A stretch of 64,000 nt of DNA. Source: Oscillospiraceae bacterium. GTDB lineage: Bacteria; Bacillota; Clostridia; Oscillospirales; Ruminococcaceae. The notes below the pieces were generated by a model. The model was not told the DNA's origin. It saw only the letters and a list, made by a program, of their open reading frames with translations, and made no database searches. Location of the stretch: positions 310,001 to 374,000 of the forward strand of contig CP107211.1 of the NCBI GenBank assembly GCA_025757845.1, read 5' to 3'. Both the position numbers and the translations under genes were made by a program. Shown in pieces: positions 1 through 8,440 of the stretch; position 1 is the stretch's first letter, and every line of letters begins with the position of its first letter.

Positions 1-96
1 GACGACTGTTTTCAGGTTGGTCTTAATGGCCTTGTTGTGAGCCTGCTCTGCAGCAGCCTGCACGACGCGGTCCTTCTGAGATTTGATGTTAGGCAT
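1..96 (-). CDS. rpsT: 30S ribosomal protein S20, N-terminal part
   Basis: The first 32 codons of S20, a primary 16S rRNA-binding protein of the small subunit; the rest lies beyond the left edge. The reading MPNIKSQKDRVVQAAAEQAHNKA has the Lys/Arg-rich helical start and the spacing of lysines typical of S20. An AAGGAGGTGG ribosome site sits just before the ATG. It is transcribed away from gpr, from its own promoter at 135-163. S20 next to gpr and spoIIP is the gene order known from Bacillus and Clostridia, which supports the call. Confidence 0.9.
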   Translation of the reverse strand, partial: MPNIKSQKDRVVQAAAEQAHNKAIKTNLKTVV

Positions 97-134
97 TCGT
101 TCCACCTCCTTGGCTACCTATAACAGCGCACCTT

Positions 135-163
135 ATGATACCATATTTGCCGTACCAACGCAA
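135..163 (-). promoter_or_regulatory. sigma-A promoter of rpsT
   Basis: On the minus strand TTGCGT (158-163), a 17-bp spacer and TATCAT (135-140), about 40 bp upstream of the rpsT start. Spacing is optimal and both hexamers match consensus at four or more positions. Confidence 0.6.
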
Positions 164-261
164 GCGTTTTTTTGATTTTTGTTTGGAAAAGTTTCAATTT
201 TCCCATACTTTGCACGAAAAACAGGGGTCTGCAGGCCCCGGACAGACGGGAGTGTGGGAAA

Positions 262-1047
262 ATGCGCACGACAGATATGGCCGACGAGCTGTTCCGCGGC
301 CCGGAGACAGAGCTGCCCGCCGGGGTGCGGCTGGCCACAGCGAAGCGCGGCGGGGTCACGGTCACCCGGGTGGAGATCGCGCGGGAGGGGCTGGCAAGGC
401 CCCGGGGGCGGTACGTCACGCTGGAGATGCCCAGCGTCAGCGTCCTGGACGAGCGGGACACGGATGTGATCGAGACCGGGGCAGCCGAGCTGCGGGCCCT
501 GCTGCCGCCGGAAGGCCCGGTGCTGGTGCTGGGCATCGGCAACCGGCGGGTGACGGCGGATGCTCTTGGCCCCCGCACAGCCCAGAAGATCCTGGTCACC
601 ATGGGGCCGCAGCATACCCTGCCGGTGCGGGGCATCCGGCCGGTGGCGGCACTGGCCCCCGGCGTGTCCGGGGACACCGGGCTGACCCTGCGGCAGCTGG
701 CGGCGGCCATGGTCGATGCAGTGCGGCCCGCAGCCCTGATCTGTGTGGACAGCCTTTGCAGTGCGGAGGCTGCCCGGCTGGGCCGCACCATCCAGTTTTC
801 CGACACAGGCCTGCACCCGGCGGATGCCCGACACGCCCGGCATCTGGACGCCGCAGCCCTGGGCGTACCGGTGATCGCGGCGGGCATCCCCACCCTGATG
901 GACGCCGACGAGGGGGCAGACCTGGTGCTCACGCCCCGTGCGCTGGACAGCGTCATCGCTCACGGGTCGGCGCTGCTGGCGGGCATCCTGAACCGGGCCC
1001 TGCAGCCCCGCCTCAGCGTGGCGCAGCTGTGCTGGCTGACGGGCTGA
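262..1047 (+). CDS. gpr: Germination protease GPR
   Basis: Self-processing endoprotease that degrades small acid-soluble proteins when spores germinate. The start was set at 262 because MRTTDMADELF matches the conserved RTDLAxE segment where GPR zymogens are cut, and a GGGAG lies about 10 nt upstream; in-frame ATGs at 172 and 277 are alternatives. Recognisable blocks are LVLGIGNRRVTADALGP, the VSGDTGL segment and a VDSLCS segment. At 261 residues it is shorter than Bacillus GPR (about 370). It is followed 45 bp later by spoIIP, as in spore-formers. Whether the organism sporulates cannot be told from this window. A weak promoter (TTGGAA at 183, TACTTT at 206) may serve it. Confidence 0.85.
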   Translation: MRTTDMADELFRGPETELPAGVRLATAKRGGVTVTRVEIAREGLARPRGRYVTLEMPSVSVLDERDTDVIETGAAELRALLPPEGPVLVLGIGNRRVTADALGPRTAQKILVTMGPQHTLPVRGIRPVAALAPGVSGDTGLTLRQLAAAMVDAVRPAALICVDSLCSAEAARLGRTIQFSDTGLHPADARHARHLDAAALGVPVIAAGIPTLMDADEGADLVLTPRALDSVIAHGSALLAGILNRALQPRLSVAQLCWLTG

Positions 1048-1092
1048 CCGCATATAAAATAAGAACGGGATTCCGGGAAGGGGGGATCAGTC

Positions 1093-2229
1093 ATGCGCAG
1101 CCGCACACCGCTGCCCCAGCGGCAGCAGGCCCACTGGGGCGCTTTTCTGGAAGCCGCCGCCCTGTTTCTGGCGCTGTGTGTGCTGGGCCGCAGCGCCGCT
1201 CTGACCTTGGCGGCGGTGGTGGCGGCACCCTTCCCGGCGGTGCAAACGGCTTTGTGGTGGGGGCAGCGGAACCTGCAAAGCGAGACATCCGACCCGGAGC
1301 CGGAGCCCGCCGCCGAAGAGCAGGCCCCGCCCGCTTCCTTGGCGGTGCCGGAAGCCGTGCAGGCGCTGACCGGCGGCATCGAGGATTATCTGGTGGCCCT
1401 GCAGCCGGAGGACGCCCGCCCGGCGGATGCGGGAGCGGTCATCGAAAAGCAGTACCCGCAGGGCAGCGGCGAAAAGTACATTGCCTGCGGGGCGGGCAGC
1501 ATCAAGAACAACACCCGGCAGACGGCGGCGGACCTTGCCGCCGAGATCGAAAACCCGCTGCCCTTTGCCATTGAAAAGGACAGCCCCGACCCGCAGGTGC
1601 TGGTGATGCACACCCACGCCACCGAGGACTACCGCCTGTCGGCCGGGCTGTGGTTCACCCCCGGCGACGGGGCCCGCAGCACCGACCGCAGCATCAACAT
1701 GTGCGCGGTGGGCCGGGTGGTGGCCGACACCCTCAACGCGGCGGGCATCCACACCCTGCACGACGAGACTCTGAACGACTACCCCAGTTACACCGGCAGC
1801 TATGCCAACAGCCGGACCGTGGTGCAGCAGTATCTGGCGCAGTACCCCAGCATCAAGGTGGTGCTGGATGTGCACCGCGACGCCATCGAGACCGAGAACG
1901 GCTCCCGGATGGCCCCGGTGTGCACCGTAGACGGGCGGCAGGCCGCCCAGGTGATGATCATCTGCGGGTGCGACAACGGCACCACCGTTCAGCTGCCGGA
2001 CTGGCGGCAGAACCTGCGGGTTGCGGCGGCGTGGGAGCGGGCCATGGAGGGCATGTACCCCGGCTTCACCCGCCCGGTGCTGTTCAGCTACCGGTTTTAC
2101 AATCAGGACCTGACCACCGGCAGCCTGCTCATCGAGATCGGCGGCCACGGCAACAACCTGAACGAAGCTCTCTACGCCGGGCAGCTGGCCGCAAAGGGGC
2201 TGGCCGCCGCCCTGCTGGGCGGTGCTTGA
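1093..2229 (+). CDS. spoIIP: Stage II sporulation protein P (SpoIIP)
   Basis: Membrane-anchored amidase/endopeptidase that, with SpoIID and SpoIIM, hydrolyses septal peptidoglycan during engulfment. An N-terminal hydrophobic segment at about residues 20-48 anchors the protein, a low-complexity linker follows, and the SpoIIP domain covers roughly 170-372. Likely zinc ligands are visible in VMHTHATE, in VLDVHRDA and in a C-terminal LLIEIGG. The start has GGGGGG 8-13 nt upstream. It is probably co-transcribed with gpr. The stop codon overlaps the -35 box of the asnS promoter. Confidence 0.9.
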   Translation: MRSRTPLPQRQQAHWGAFLEAAALFLALCVLGRSAALTLAAVVAAPFPAVQTALWWGQRNLQSETSDPEPEPAAEEQAPPASLAVPEAVQALTGGIEDYLVALQPEDARPADAGAVIEKQYPQGSGEKYIACGAGSIKNNTRQTAADLAAEIENPLPFAIEKDSPDPQVLVMHTHATEDYRLSAGLWFTPGDGARSTDRSINMCAVGRVVADTLNAAGIHTLHDETLNDYPSYTGSYANSRTVVQQYLAQYPSIKVVLDVHRDAIETENGSRMAPVCTVDGRQAAQVMIICGCDNGTTVQLPDWRQNLRVAAAWERAMEGMYPGFTRPVLFSYRFYNQDLTTGSLLIEIGGHGNNLNEALYAGQLAAKGLAAALLGGA

Positions 2230-2254
2230 CAAAAAGCCGCCAAAGTGCTATTTT
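2226..2254 (+). promoter_or_regulatory. Promoter of the asnS T-box leader
   Basis: TTGACA (2226-2231), 17-bp spacer, TATTTT (2249-2254). The -35 box overlaps the spoIIP stop codon, so transcription would begin near 2261 at the start of the T-box leader. Confidence 0.65.
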
Positions 2255-2260
2255 TTAAGG

Positions 2261-2548
2261 GTCAAATGCAACGATCGGGAAAAGTAGCGCGGGCCGTCCG
2301 GCCCAGAGAGTGCGGCACAGCTGAGAGCCGCGCCCGCACGCCGCGTGAACGAACACCCGGGAGCAGCAAACTGAACCGGCCTTTGCCGCAAGTAGGTGCG
2401 CCGCAGGTCCTGCGTTACCGGGACAGCGCTTACAAAGGAGCGCGTGAGCGACCGGACACTTCCGGTAATTCAGGTGGCACCGCGGACATTACAAGACAGC
2501 TTGTTCGCCCTGAACTTTCAGGGAGAACAAAGCTGTCTTTTTTCATTA
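2261..2548 (+). promoter_or_regulatory. T-box riboswitch controlling asnS
   Basis: A tRNA-sensing leader that lets transcription continue when uncharged tRNA pairs with it. GGGAAAAGTA near 2278 is the AG-rich base of stem I. GCTGAGAGCC and a CGGGAGC segment follow. The signature T-box GGTGGCACCGCGG is at 2473-2485. The last hairpin, AAGACAGCTT... paired with ...AAGCTGTCTTTTTT, ends in a T-run and is the terminator at about 2493-2545. AAC (Asn) triplets at 2348-2350 and 2352-2354 are candidate specifiers; the second is my preference. AAC agrees with the downstream asnS. Confidence 0.92.
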
Positions 2549-2568
2549 TTTTCGGGAGGAAAAACATT

Positions 2569-3957
2569 ATGGAACGTACCGAGATCGTTTCGCTGTTCAA
2601 GAACACCCCCGCCGACGGCACCGAGATCACCGTCTGCGGCTGGGCCAAGAACATCCGCGACTCCAAGAACATCGGCTTCATCGCCCTGTCGGACGGCGGC
2701 TGCTTCAAGACCCTGCAGGTCGTGCTGGAAGCCGGCAAGCTGGCCAACTACGAAGAAGTCATCCACACCGGTCTGTACAGCAGCCTGCGCGTCAAGGGCA
2801 AGCTGGTGCTCACCCCGCAGGCCAAGCAGCCCTTTGAGCTGAACGCCGACAGCGTGGAGATCCTGGGTGACTGCCCCGCCGACGAGTACCCCCTGCAGAA
2901 AAAGAAGATGAGCATGGAGTATCTGCGCACCATGCCCACCCTGCGCCCCCGCACCAACACCTTCAACGCCGCATTCCGTGTGCGCAGCGTGGCAGCCTAT
3001 GCCATCCACAAGTTCTTCCAGGAGAACGGCTTTGTCTACGCTCACTCCCCGCTGCTGACCGCCTCTGACTGCGAGGGTGCCGGTGAGATGTTCCGGGTCA
3101 CCACCCTGGACCTGGAGAACGTGCCCAAGAACGAGGACGGCACCGTGGATTATACCAAGGACTTCTTTGAGAAGCCGGTCAACCTGACCGTTTCCGGCCA
3201 GCTGGAAGCCGAGGCCATGGCCATGGCATTCGGCAAGGTGTACACCTTTGGCCCCACCTTCCGGGCGGAGAAGAGCTTTACCACCCGCCACGCCGCTGAG
3301 TTCTGGATGATCGAGCCGGAGATGGCTTTCTGCGACCTGAGCGGCTACATGGACACCGCCGAGGCGATGACCAAGTACGTCATCCGCTATGTGCTGGACA
3401 ACTGCCCGGATGAGATGGCGTTCTTCAACCAGTTCATCGACAAGGGCCTCATCGAGCGCCTGGAGCTGGTGGCAAACAGCGAATTCGGCCGCATCACCTA
3501 CACCGACGCCATCGAGGTGCTGAAGAAGAACAACAAGAAGTTCCAGTTCCCGGTGGAGTGGGGCGTGGACATCCAGACCGAGCACGAGCGCTACCTGACC
3601 GAGGTGGTGTTCAAGAAGCCCGTGTTCGTCACCGATTACCCCAAGGAGATCAAGAGCTTCTACATGAAGCAGAACCCGGACGGCAAGACCGTGGCCGCAG
3701 CCGATATGCTGGTGCCCGGCATCGGTGAGCTGATCGGCGGCAGCCAGCGTGAAGAGGACTACGACAAGCTGGTGGCCCGCATGGACGAGCTGGGTCTGGA
3801 CAAGTCCAGCTACGACTGGTACCTCAACCTGCGCAAGTTCGGCGGCGTGGAGCATGCCGGCTACGGCCTGGGCTTCGAGCGCATGATCATGTACCTCACG
3901 GGCATCCAGAACATCCGTGACGTGCTGCCGTTCCCCCGCACTGCTTACGGTTTCTGA
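2569..3957 (+). CDS. asnS: Asparaginyl-tRNA synthetase
   Basis: Class II synthetase charging tRNA-Asn in the cytoplasm. The 462-residue length fits AsnS. An OB-fold anticodon-binding domain occupies about residues 1-120. Class II motif 2 is [10 protein letters not shown] with the [10 protein letters not shown] and [12 protein letters not shown] blocks of AsnS, and motif 3 is [15 protein letters not shown]. The start was chosen at the ATG with GGGAGG 8 nt upstream; the longer open frame upstream is T-box leader. It is preceded by the T-box and followed by a strong hairpin. Confidence 0.96.
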   Translation: MERTEIVSLFKNTPADGTEITVCGWAKNIRDSKNIGFIALSDGGCFKTLQVVLEAGKLANYEEVIHTGLYSSLRVKGKLVLTPQAKQPFELNADSVEILGDCPADEYPLQKKKMSMEYLRTMPTLRPRTNTFNAAFRVRSVAAYAIHKFFQENGFVYAHSPLLTASDCEGAGEMFRVTTLDLENVPKNEDGTVDYTKDFFEKPVNLTVSGQLEAEAMAMAFGKVYTFGPTFRAEKSFTTRHAAEFWMIEPEMAFCDLSGYMDTAEAMTKYVIRYVLDNCPDEMAFFNQFIDKGLIERLELVANSEFGRITYTDAIEVLKKNNKKFQFPVEWGVDIQTEHERYLTEVVFKKPVFVTDYPKEIKSFYMKQNPDGKTVAAADMLVPGIGELIGGSQREEDYDKLVARMDELGLDKSSYDWYLNLRKFGGVEHAGYGLGFERMIMYLTGIQNIRDVLPFPRTAYGF

Positions 3958-4027
3958 TTCTGAGAACGATTGGGAATTGCCTCCGCTTTGCTCTGGCAAT
4001 GACAGCGGAAGAATTATTTTAAATAGC

Positions 4028-4068
4028 GCAATCCCGGAAAGTCTGCGGACTTTCCGGGATTGCATTTT
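4028..4068 (+). terminator. Terminator after asnS
   Basis: Perfect 16-bp inverted repeat, GCAATCCCGGAAAGTC (4028-4043) and its complement (4048-4063), with a four-base loop and then ATTTTC. It lies 70 bp after the asnS stop. Confidence 0.65.
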
Positions 4069-4147
4069 CACGGGAAAGGTCGGTGCGGCTAGCGGCAGGT
4101 TTTGCGATAGCGCAGTTGCTGCCGGTTGGGACTCCATCTGTGAAAAG

Positions 4148-4241
4148 GTGTTTGGAGCGGCCCGCAGGCCGCGACAAACACGACGATAAAATAGAGTTCC
4201 GCTATTTATGCCCAGAGCATCGCGGAGGGCATTATAAATAG
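4148..4241 (+). repeat. Two-hairpin intergenic repeat, copy 1
   Basis: Hairpin 1: GTGTTTG, GA, GCGGCC, loop CGCA, GGCCGC, GA, CAAACAC (4148-4181). Two fully paired helices are separated by a symmetric GA/GA internal loop. Hairpin 2: CTATTTAT-GCCC (4202-4213), 13-nt loop AGAG-N5-CGGA, GGGC (4227-4230), a 3-nt bulge and ATAAATAG (4234-4241). The second copy at 45536 keeps both structures with paired base changes. It ends 38 bp before mutY. No known family comes to mind. Confidence 0.75.
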
Positions 4242-4279
4242 TGACCCGCCCTTAACTTTCAACAAGGAGACAAAAACAA

Positions 4280-5326
4280 GTGGAAAACATTGCACCGGCC
4301 CTGCTGGACTGGTTTTACAAAAACCACCGCATCCTGCCCTTCCGGGAGGACCCCACGCCCTACCACGTCTGGCTCAGCGAAGTGATGCTGCAGCAGACCC
4401 GGGTGTCGGCGGCGCTGCCGTATTACGAGCGCTTTCTGGCGGCGCTGCCGGATATCCCGGCGCTGGCCGCCTGCGATGAGGAAAAGCTGCACAAGCTGTG
4501 GGAGGGTCTTGGCTACTACAGCCGGGTGCGCAACCTGCAGAAGGCCGCAAAGATCGTCTGCGAACAGTACGGCGGCCAGCTGCCCGCCGACTATGCCGCC
4601 CTGCGGGCCCTGCCCGGCATCGGGGACTACACCGCCGGGGCCATTGCATCCATCAGCTTTGGCATCCCGGTGCCGGCGGTGGACGGCAATGTGCTGCGGG
4701 TGTTTTCCCGCCTGTATAATGACCCCGGTGTCATTACAGATCCGAAGGTGAAAAAGGCCTTTACTGCCCGGGTGATGGAACATCAGCCGCCGGAAAAGGC
4801 CGGGGATTACAATCAGGCCCTGATGGAGCTGGGGGCGCTGGTCTGTGTGCCCAACGGTGCACCCCTGTGCGATGCCTGCCCGCTGGCCGGGCTGTGTCAG
4901 GCCCGCGCGGCGGGCACCACCGCCGCGCTGCCCCAGAAGGCAAAGCCGAAGCCCCGCAAGGTGCTGCCGGTGACGGTGGCGCTGGTGGAAAGTCCGGCGG
5001 GCTTTCTGGTACAGCAGCGGCCCGCAAAGGGACTGCTGGCCGGGCTGTGGCAGCCGCTGTTGTGGGAGAGCGAACACCTTTTGCAGGCCGAAGTGCTGGC
5101 AAGGCTGGCAGCCCTTGGAGTGGACACCGGCACCGCAGTGCCGGAAGCCCTGCCGGCGGCCAAGCACATCTTCAGCCACATCGAATGGCTGCTGTCCGGT
5201 GTGGCCCTCACGGTGCCGGAGCAGGCGGCCCCGGCGGGCTGCGTCTGGGCCAGCCGCGAGGAGCTGCGCACCACCTACACCCTGCCCGGTGCCTTTGCCG
5301 CCTACAAGGACCGGATGCTGGGATGA
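4280..5326 (+). CDS. mutY: A/G-specific adenine DNA glycosylase MutY
   Basis: Removes adenine mispaired with 8-oxoguanine. The catalytic Glu is in SEVMLQQTRV. The helix-hairpin-helix is LPGIGDYTAGAIASISFG, followed by the catalytic Asp in AVDGNVLRV. A 4Fe-4S site is seen as C-X7-C-X2-C-X5-C around residues 194-211; E. coli MutY has X6 in the first gap. The C-terminal part (about 230-348) is the NUDIX-like domain that reads 8-oxoguanine. Length 348 is normal. AAGGAG lies about 12 nt before the ATG. Confidence 0.94.
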   Translation: MENIAPALLDWFYKNHRILPFREDPTPYHVWLSEVMLQQTRVSAALPYYERFLAALPDIPALAACDEEKLHKLWEGLGYYSRVRNLQKAAKIVCEQYGGQLPADYAALRALPGIGDYTAGAIASISFGIPVPAVDGNVLRVFSRLYNDPGVITDPKVKKAFTARVMEHQPPEKAGDYNQALMELGALVCVPNGAPLCDACPLAGLCQARAAGTTAALPQKAKPKPRKVLPVTVALVESPAGFLVQQRPAKGLLAGLWQPLLWESEHLLQAEVLARLAALGVDTGTAVPEALPAAKHIFSHIEWLLSGVALTVPEQAAPAGCVWASREELRTTYTLPGAFAAYKDRMLG

Positions 5327-5400
5327 TTTGGAAATTCTGGCAATCTGCCCAAAGCCTTTTGTACAGAATGGACAGGAAGCGAAAAAGTTGCCCGCAACGG

Positions 5401-5429
5401 TTGTAATTTTTGACAGGAACGGGTATAAT
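5401..5429 (+). promoter_or_regulatory. Promoter upstream of the 65-aa membrane protein
   Basis: TTGTAA (5401-5406), 17-bp spacer, perfect TATAAT (5424-5429). A nearby TTGACA at 5410-5415 is only 8 bp from the -10 and is not usable. Confidence 0.5.
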
Positions 5430-5627
5430 AACCACAAGATAGCGGGGAAGCGGGCCGTGCCCGAAGCCCCCTGAATGGAGTGGATGCGGATGTTCTTTCT
5501 GGTAAAATGCTCCCTTCACATGCTGTCGTTTCTCTGGAAGGCGGCGGACGTGCTGCTGCGGGTCTCCCGCTGGAAAAATAAGCTGAAACACCATCGTTTC
5601 GACCGAAAAAAGGAGTGTACTGAACCT

Positions 5628-5825
5628 ATGAAGAAATCTTGCCTGATCGCTGTGATCACTGCCCTGGCCGCTGTTGCCGGAGCACTGGCTGCTGCGGCTG
5701 TTTACCTGCACCGCCGCGAAAAGGAACTGGACGAGTACGAGCGTCTGCTCTTTGGCGAGGACGATGCAGAAACGGTCGAGCCGGAAGCTGCCGAAGAGGC
5801 ACCTGCCGAGGATGCTGCAGAATAA
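5628..5825 (+). CDS. Small membrane-anchored acidic protein
   Basis: A 65-residue protein not matched to a named family. MKKSCLIAVITALAAVAGALAAAAVYL is a single membrane segment or signal anchor. It is followed by a charged stretch (HRREKELDEYERLL) and a very acidic Glu/Ala tail. The start at 5628 has AAAAAAGGAG upstream (12 nt gap); the frame is open back to an ATG at 5475, which lacks a good ribosome site. It has its own promoter and a terminator after it, so it looks like a single-gene unit. Confidence 0.55.
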   Translation: MKKSCLIAVITALAAVAGALAAAAVYLHRREKELDEYERLLFGEDDAETVEPEAAEEAPAEDAAE

Positions 5826-5847
5826 ACCAAACACCGGACACAAAGGA

Positions 5848-5892
5848 GGCGCACCGGCAGTCTGACCACAGGCTGCGCGGGTGCGCCTTTTT
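5848..5892 (+). terminator. Intrinsic terminator
   Basis: GGCGCACC (5848-5855) pairs with GGTGCGCC (5880-5887), followed by TTTTT. It lies 20 bp after the small membrane protein and just before the next gene. Confidence 0.7.
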
Positions 5893-5913
5893 GCTACATA
5901 AAAGGAGAAGGAC

Positions 5914-7218
5914 ATGAAGCGTTTTCTGCTGTGGATCATCAGCGTTGCACTGGGCGTGGCCCTGCTGCTGGCGGCTGTGATGGGGGTGAGCTATGCCTTT
6001 ACCACGCAGGGCGGCTGCCCGGATGCTGCCGCGCAGTTCGGCGGCCAGGAGCTGGAGACCAACGGCTTCTGCTGGCAGGTGCCGCTGCTGGGCGGCCGGC
6101 TGGACAAGGTGTTTGCCAGCCCTGCCACCCTCACGGTGCAGAAGCTGGGCACCCTGTACACGGCGCACCCGGACATTACTCTGCCGGACTGGGCCAGCTA
6201 CACCACTCTGACCATCCAGACCGCGGTCGGCAGTGTGGTGTTTGCCGGCAGCGTGAGCGAATACCAGAGCTTCCTCTTCCCGGCCAACGGCGAATACAAG
6301 GCCGAAATGACCCTCTGGCGCGTGCCCAAGGGCGGTATGGCCACCCAGTTCGAGGGCGGCAGCACCGGTGCCCTGCGCAAAAATCTGGGGCTGGAGCGCC
6401 CCGCAAAGCCCACGGGGTGGTACCGGTATTCCTTCCGGTTCACCCTGCAGGCCAGCGCGGACATCGCGTTCTCCGCCGAGCGGGTGGAGCAGGGCGGCAT
6501 CGTGGGCGTGCGCATCTCCGGCATGACCGGCGACACCGCCCCTGCCGTGGAGACCGACCTTGGCAGCGTGCAGTGCGTGCGCGCCGCCGACGGCTGGCGC
6601 GCCTACATCCCGGCGGCCTACAATGCGTCCTCCGGCGGACATGCGGTGAATGTTGCCGTGAACGGCGAGACGCTCACCCACACCCTCGTCGTGCTGCCCA
6701 AGGACTTTGGCACCGTGGAGGTGGACCCGGAACCGGCAGCCACCGATGCCGCCAATGCCGAGTTCCGCAATGCGGTCTGGGGCCTGTACGAGGCCCCCGC
6801 GCGGGAAAAGCTGTGGGCCGGCGGTTTCGTGAACCCGGCGGAAAACTCCATGACACTGGTGGACTACGGACAGGTAAAGGTGACAAACGGCCAGCAGGGC
6901 AGCCGCTCCAATTCCACCAAGCTCTACACCATCCCCGGCGAGCCCTGCCGCGCCCCGGCCAACGGCGTGGTGGTGCTGGCCCGGAGCCTTGCCCTCACCG
7001 GCAACACGGTGGTCATCGACCACGGAGCCGGGATGCGCAGCTACCTGTACGGCCTGCAGGCGCTCTCGGTGTCCGAGGGACAGACGGTGGAAAAAGGCCA
7101 GGCCGTGGGTGCTCTGGGCGAAGAGCTGACCATGGACTTCAAGCTGGGCAGCAAGAGTGTGAACCCCTGGCTGCTGTTCCAGACCGCCGGCGGATTGTTC
7201 TGGAAGGAAAACGGGTAA
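5914..7218 (+). CDS. Membrane-anchored M23-like (LytM) protein lacking metal ligands
   Basis: A 434-residue extracytoplasmic protein with an N-terminal signal anchor (about residues 4-28). The middle (30-300) is beta-rich and unrecognised. The C-terminal 100 residues read like the M23/LytM fold: RAPANGVVV, NTVVIDHGAGMRSYLYGL, VEKGQAVGALGE. Active M23 enzymes need HxxxD and HxH ligands. Here the first position is a Ser/Asn-rich stretch (SRSNSTKLY) and the HxH is replaced by TMDFKL. It is therefore probably non-catalytic and may bind or regulate cell-wall enzymes. The call of the fold is inference. Confidence 0.6.
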   Translation: MKRFLLWIISVALGVALLLAAVMGVSYAFTTQGGCPDAAAQFGGQELETNGFCWQVPLLGGRLDKVFASPATLTVQKLGTLYTAHPDITLPDWASYTTLTIQTAVGSVVFAGSVSEYQSFLFPANGEYKAEMTLWRVPKGGMATQFEGGSTGALRKNLGLERPAKPTGWYRYSFRFTLQASADIAFSAERVEQGGIVGVRISGMTGDTAPAVETDLGSVQCVRAADGWRAYIPAAYNASSGGHAVNVAVNGETLTHTLVVLPKDFGTVEVDPEPAATDAANAEFRNAVWGLYEAPAREKLWAGGFVNPAENSMTLVDYGQVKVTNGQQGSRSNSTKLYTIPGEPCRAPANGVVVLARSLALTGNTVVIDHGAGMRSYLYGLQALSVSEGQTVEKGQAVGALGEELTMDFKLGSKSVNPWLLFQTAGGLFWKENG

Positions 7219-7258
7219 AGATAAATCGGAATTTACTTCTACTTAGACATACAAACTG

Positions 7259-7310
7259 TTGACAGTAAAACTCCTATATAGTATTATTTTATAAAATACT
7301 ATATAGGAGT
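7259..7310 (+). promoter_or_regulatory. Promoter and palindromic operator of the MarR-radical SAM module
   Basis: TTGACA (7259-7264), 17-bp spacer, TATTAT (7282-7287). A perfect 16-bp inverted repeat overlaps it: ACTCCTATATAGTATT (7270-7285) and AATACTATATAGGAGT (7295-7310) with a 9-bp AT spacer. The palindrome covers the -10, the probable transcription start and the AGGAG ribosome site (7306-7310 region). This is what a tight autorepressor site for the adjacent MarR protein would look like. Confidence 0.8.
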
Positions 7311-7316
7311 ATTTGT

Positions 7317-7754
7317 GTGAAAATGAATGGCGGATTTCTTGTTACCAAAATAAAACAACTTGGAGATCGAATCTTTGAGAAGATTCTCAGCGAAAAGAAT
7401 ATTGATGCGTTTAACGGAGCCCAAGGGCGTATTCTTTATGTACTGTGGCAGGAAGATGGAATCCCAATCAGGTCACTCTCGATTAAATGTGGATTAGCGA
7501 TAACTTCTCTTACTACGATGCTGGAAAGAATGGAAAATCAAGAGCTGATAAGACGTGTTCAGTCTGAAACGGACAAAAGGAAAACACTCCTGTTTCTGAC
7601 TGAAAAAGCACATGCCTTAAAGGACGAATACGATTCTGTATCTGATAAAATGGGCAGTATTTACTACAAAGGTTTTTCGGAGGAAGAAATTACCCAGTTT
7701 GAGGAATGCCTCGACCGTATCAGAAAGAATCTTGAGGAGTGGCAGAAATCATGA
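7317..7754 (+). CDS. MarR-family regulator of a radical SAM pair
   Basis: A 145-residue winged-helix repressor. The DNA-binding part is at about residues 48-100 (RSLSIKCGLAITSLTTMLERMENQ, then RVQSETDKRKTLLFLT as the wing). GTG at 7317 is 7 nt after AGGAG; ATG at 7323 is the alternative. The stop overlaps the next start as ATGA. Base use is much more AT-rich than the surrounding chromosome, as for the next two genes. It fits the MarR regulator that NCBI family models associate with the 'radical SAM mobile pair'. The palindrome just upstream is its likely operator. Confidence 0.85.
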   Translation: MKMNGGFLVTKIKQLGDRIFEKILSEKNIDAFNGAQGRILYVLWQEDGIPIRSLSIKCGLAITSLTTMLERMENQELIRRVQSETDKRKTLLFLTEKAHALKDEYDSVSDKMGSIYYKGFSEEEITQFEECLDRIRKNLEEWQKS

Positions 7755-8440
7755 GTATTTGTATCAAAGATCAGATTCAAAACATGAATATCGTCATCGG
7801 ATGTACAGTGGGGTGTGCATATTGCTATGCCCGCAATAATGTGAAACGCTGGCATATGATTGATGACTTTTCTGACCCTGAATTCTTTCCGGGTAAGCTC
7901 AAGATGATGGAAAAGAAACGTCCGCAGAACTTTCTTCTTACCGGCATGAGCGATCTCTCCGGATGGAAGCCGGAATGGAGAGACGAGGTATTTGCAAAGA
8001 TCCGTGAAAATCCACAGCATCAGTTTCTGTTTCTGACCAAGCGCCCCGATCTGCTGGATTTTGATACCGATCTGGAAAACGCATGGTTTGGCGTTACGGT
8101 GACGAGGAAAGCAGAACTGTGGCGTATCGACGCCCTTCGGAAAAACGTCAGAGCAAAACATTACCATGTTACCTTTGAGCCGTTATTCGACGATCCCGGC
8201 ACAGTTGACCTTTCCGGAATCAACTGGATCGTTGTGGGCACCATGACAGGAACTCAGAGCAGGAAGATTCATACGGAGCCGGAATGGGCATGGTCTCTGG
8301 CGGACCAGGCACATAAGCTCGGCATTCCGGTGTTTATGAAGGAAGACCTTGTCCCTATCATAGGGGATGAAAATATGATTCAGGAAATGCCGGAAGAATT
8401 TAATAAAGTGTTAGAGGTACAGAAATCATGGAAGAAGTAA
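7751..8440 (+). CDS. Radical SAM mobile pair protein A
   Basis: A 229-residue radical SAM-like protein of unknown reaction. The cluster motif CTVGCAYCYA (CxxxCxxC) is close to the N-terminus, so a long N-terminal extension is lacking. The middle FLTGMSDLSGWKPEW and LTKRPDLL segments resemble the phage Gp37/DUF5131 group. The start at 7751 forms an ATGA overlap with marR and has GAGGAG 11 nt upstream. It overlaps protein B by 13 nt, so the three genes are translationally coupled. It is AT-rich compared with its neighbours, a sign of transfer. Confidence 0.8.
   Translation: MSICIKDQIQNMNIVIGCTVGCAYCYARNNVKRWHMIDDFSDPEFFPGKLKMMEKKRPQNFLLTGMSDLSGWKPEWRDEVFAKIRENPQHQFLFLTKRPDLLDFDTDLENAWFGVTVTRKAELWRIDALRKNVRAKHYHVTFEPLFDDPGTVDLSGINWIVVGTMTGTQSRKIHTEPEWAWSLADQAHKLGIPVFMKEDLVPIIGDENMIQEMPEEFNKVLEVQKSWKK

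Noticed and set aside
2518..4137. A 539-residue minus-strand open frame opposite asnS
   Set aside because: Val/His/Leu-rich antisense pattern; asnS on the plus strand is certain.
5410..5429. TTGACA at 5410 as -35 for the TATAAT at 5424
   Set aside because: The spacer would be only 8 bp; TTGTAA at 5401 has the right 17 bp.
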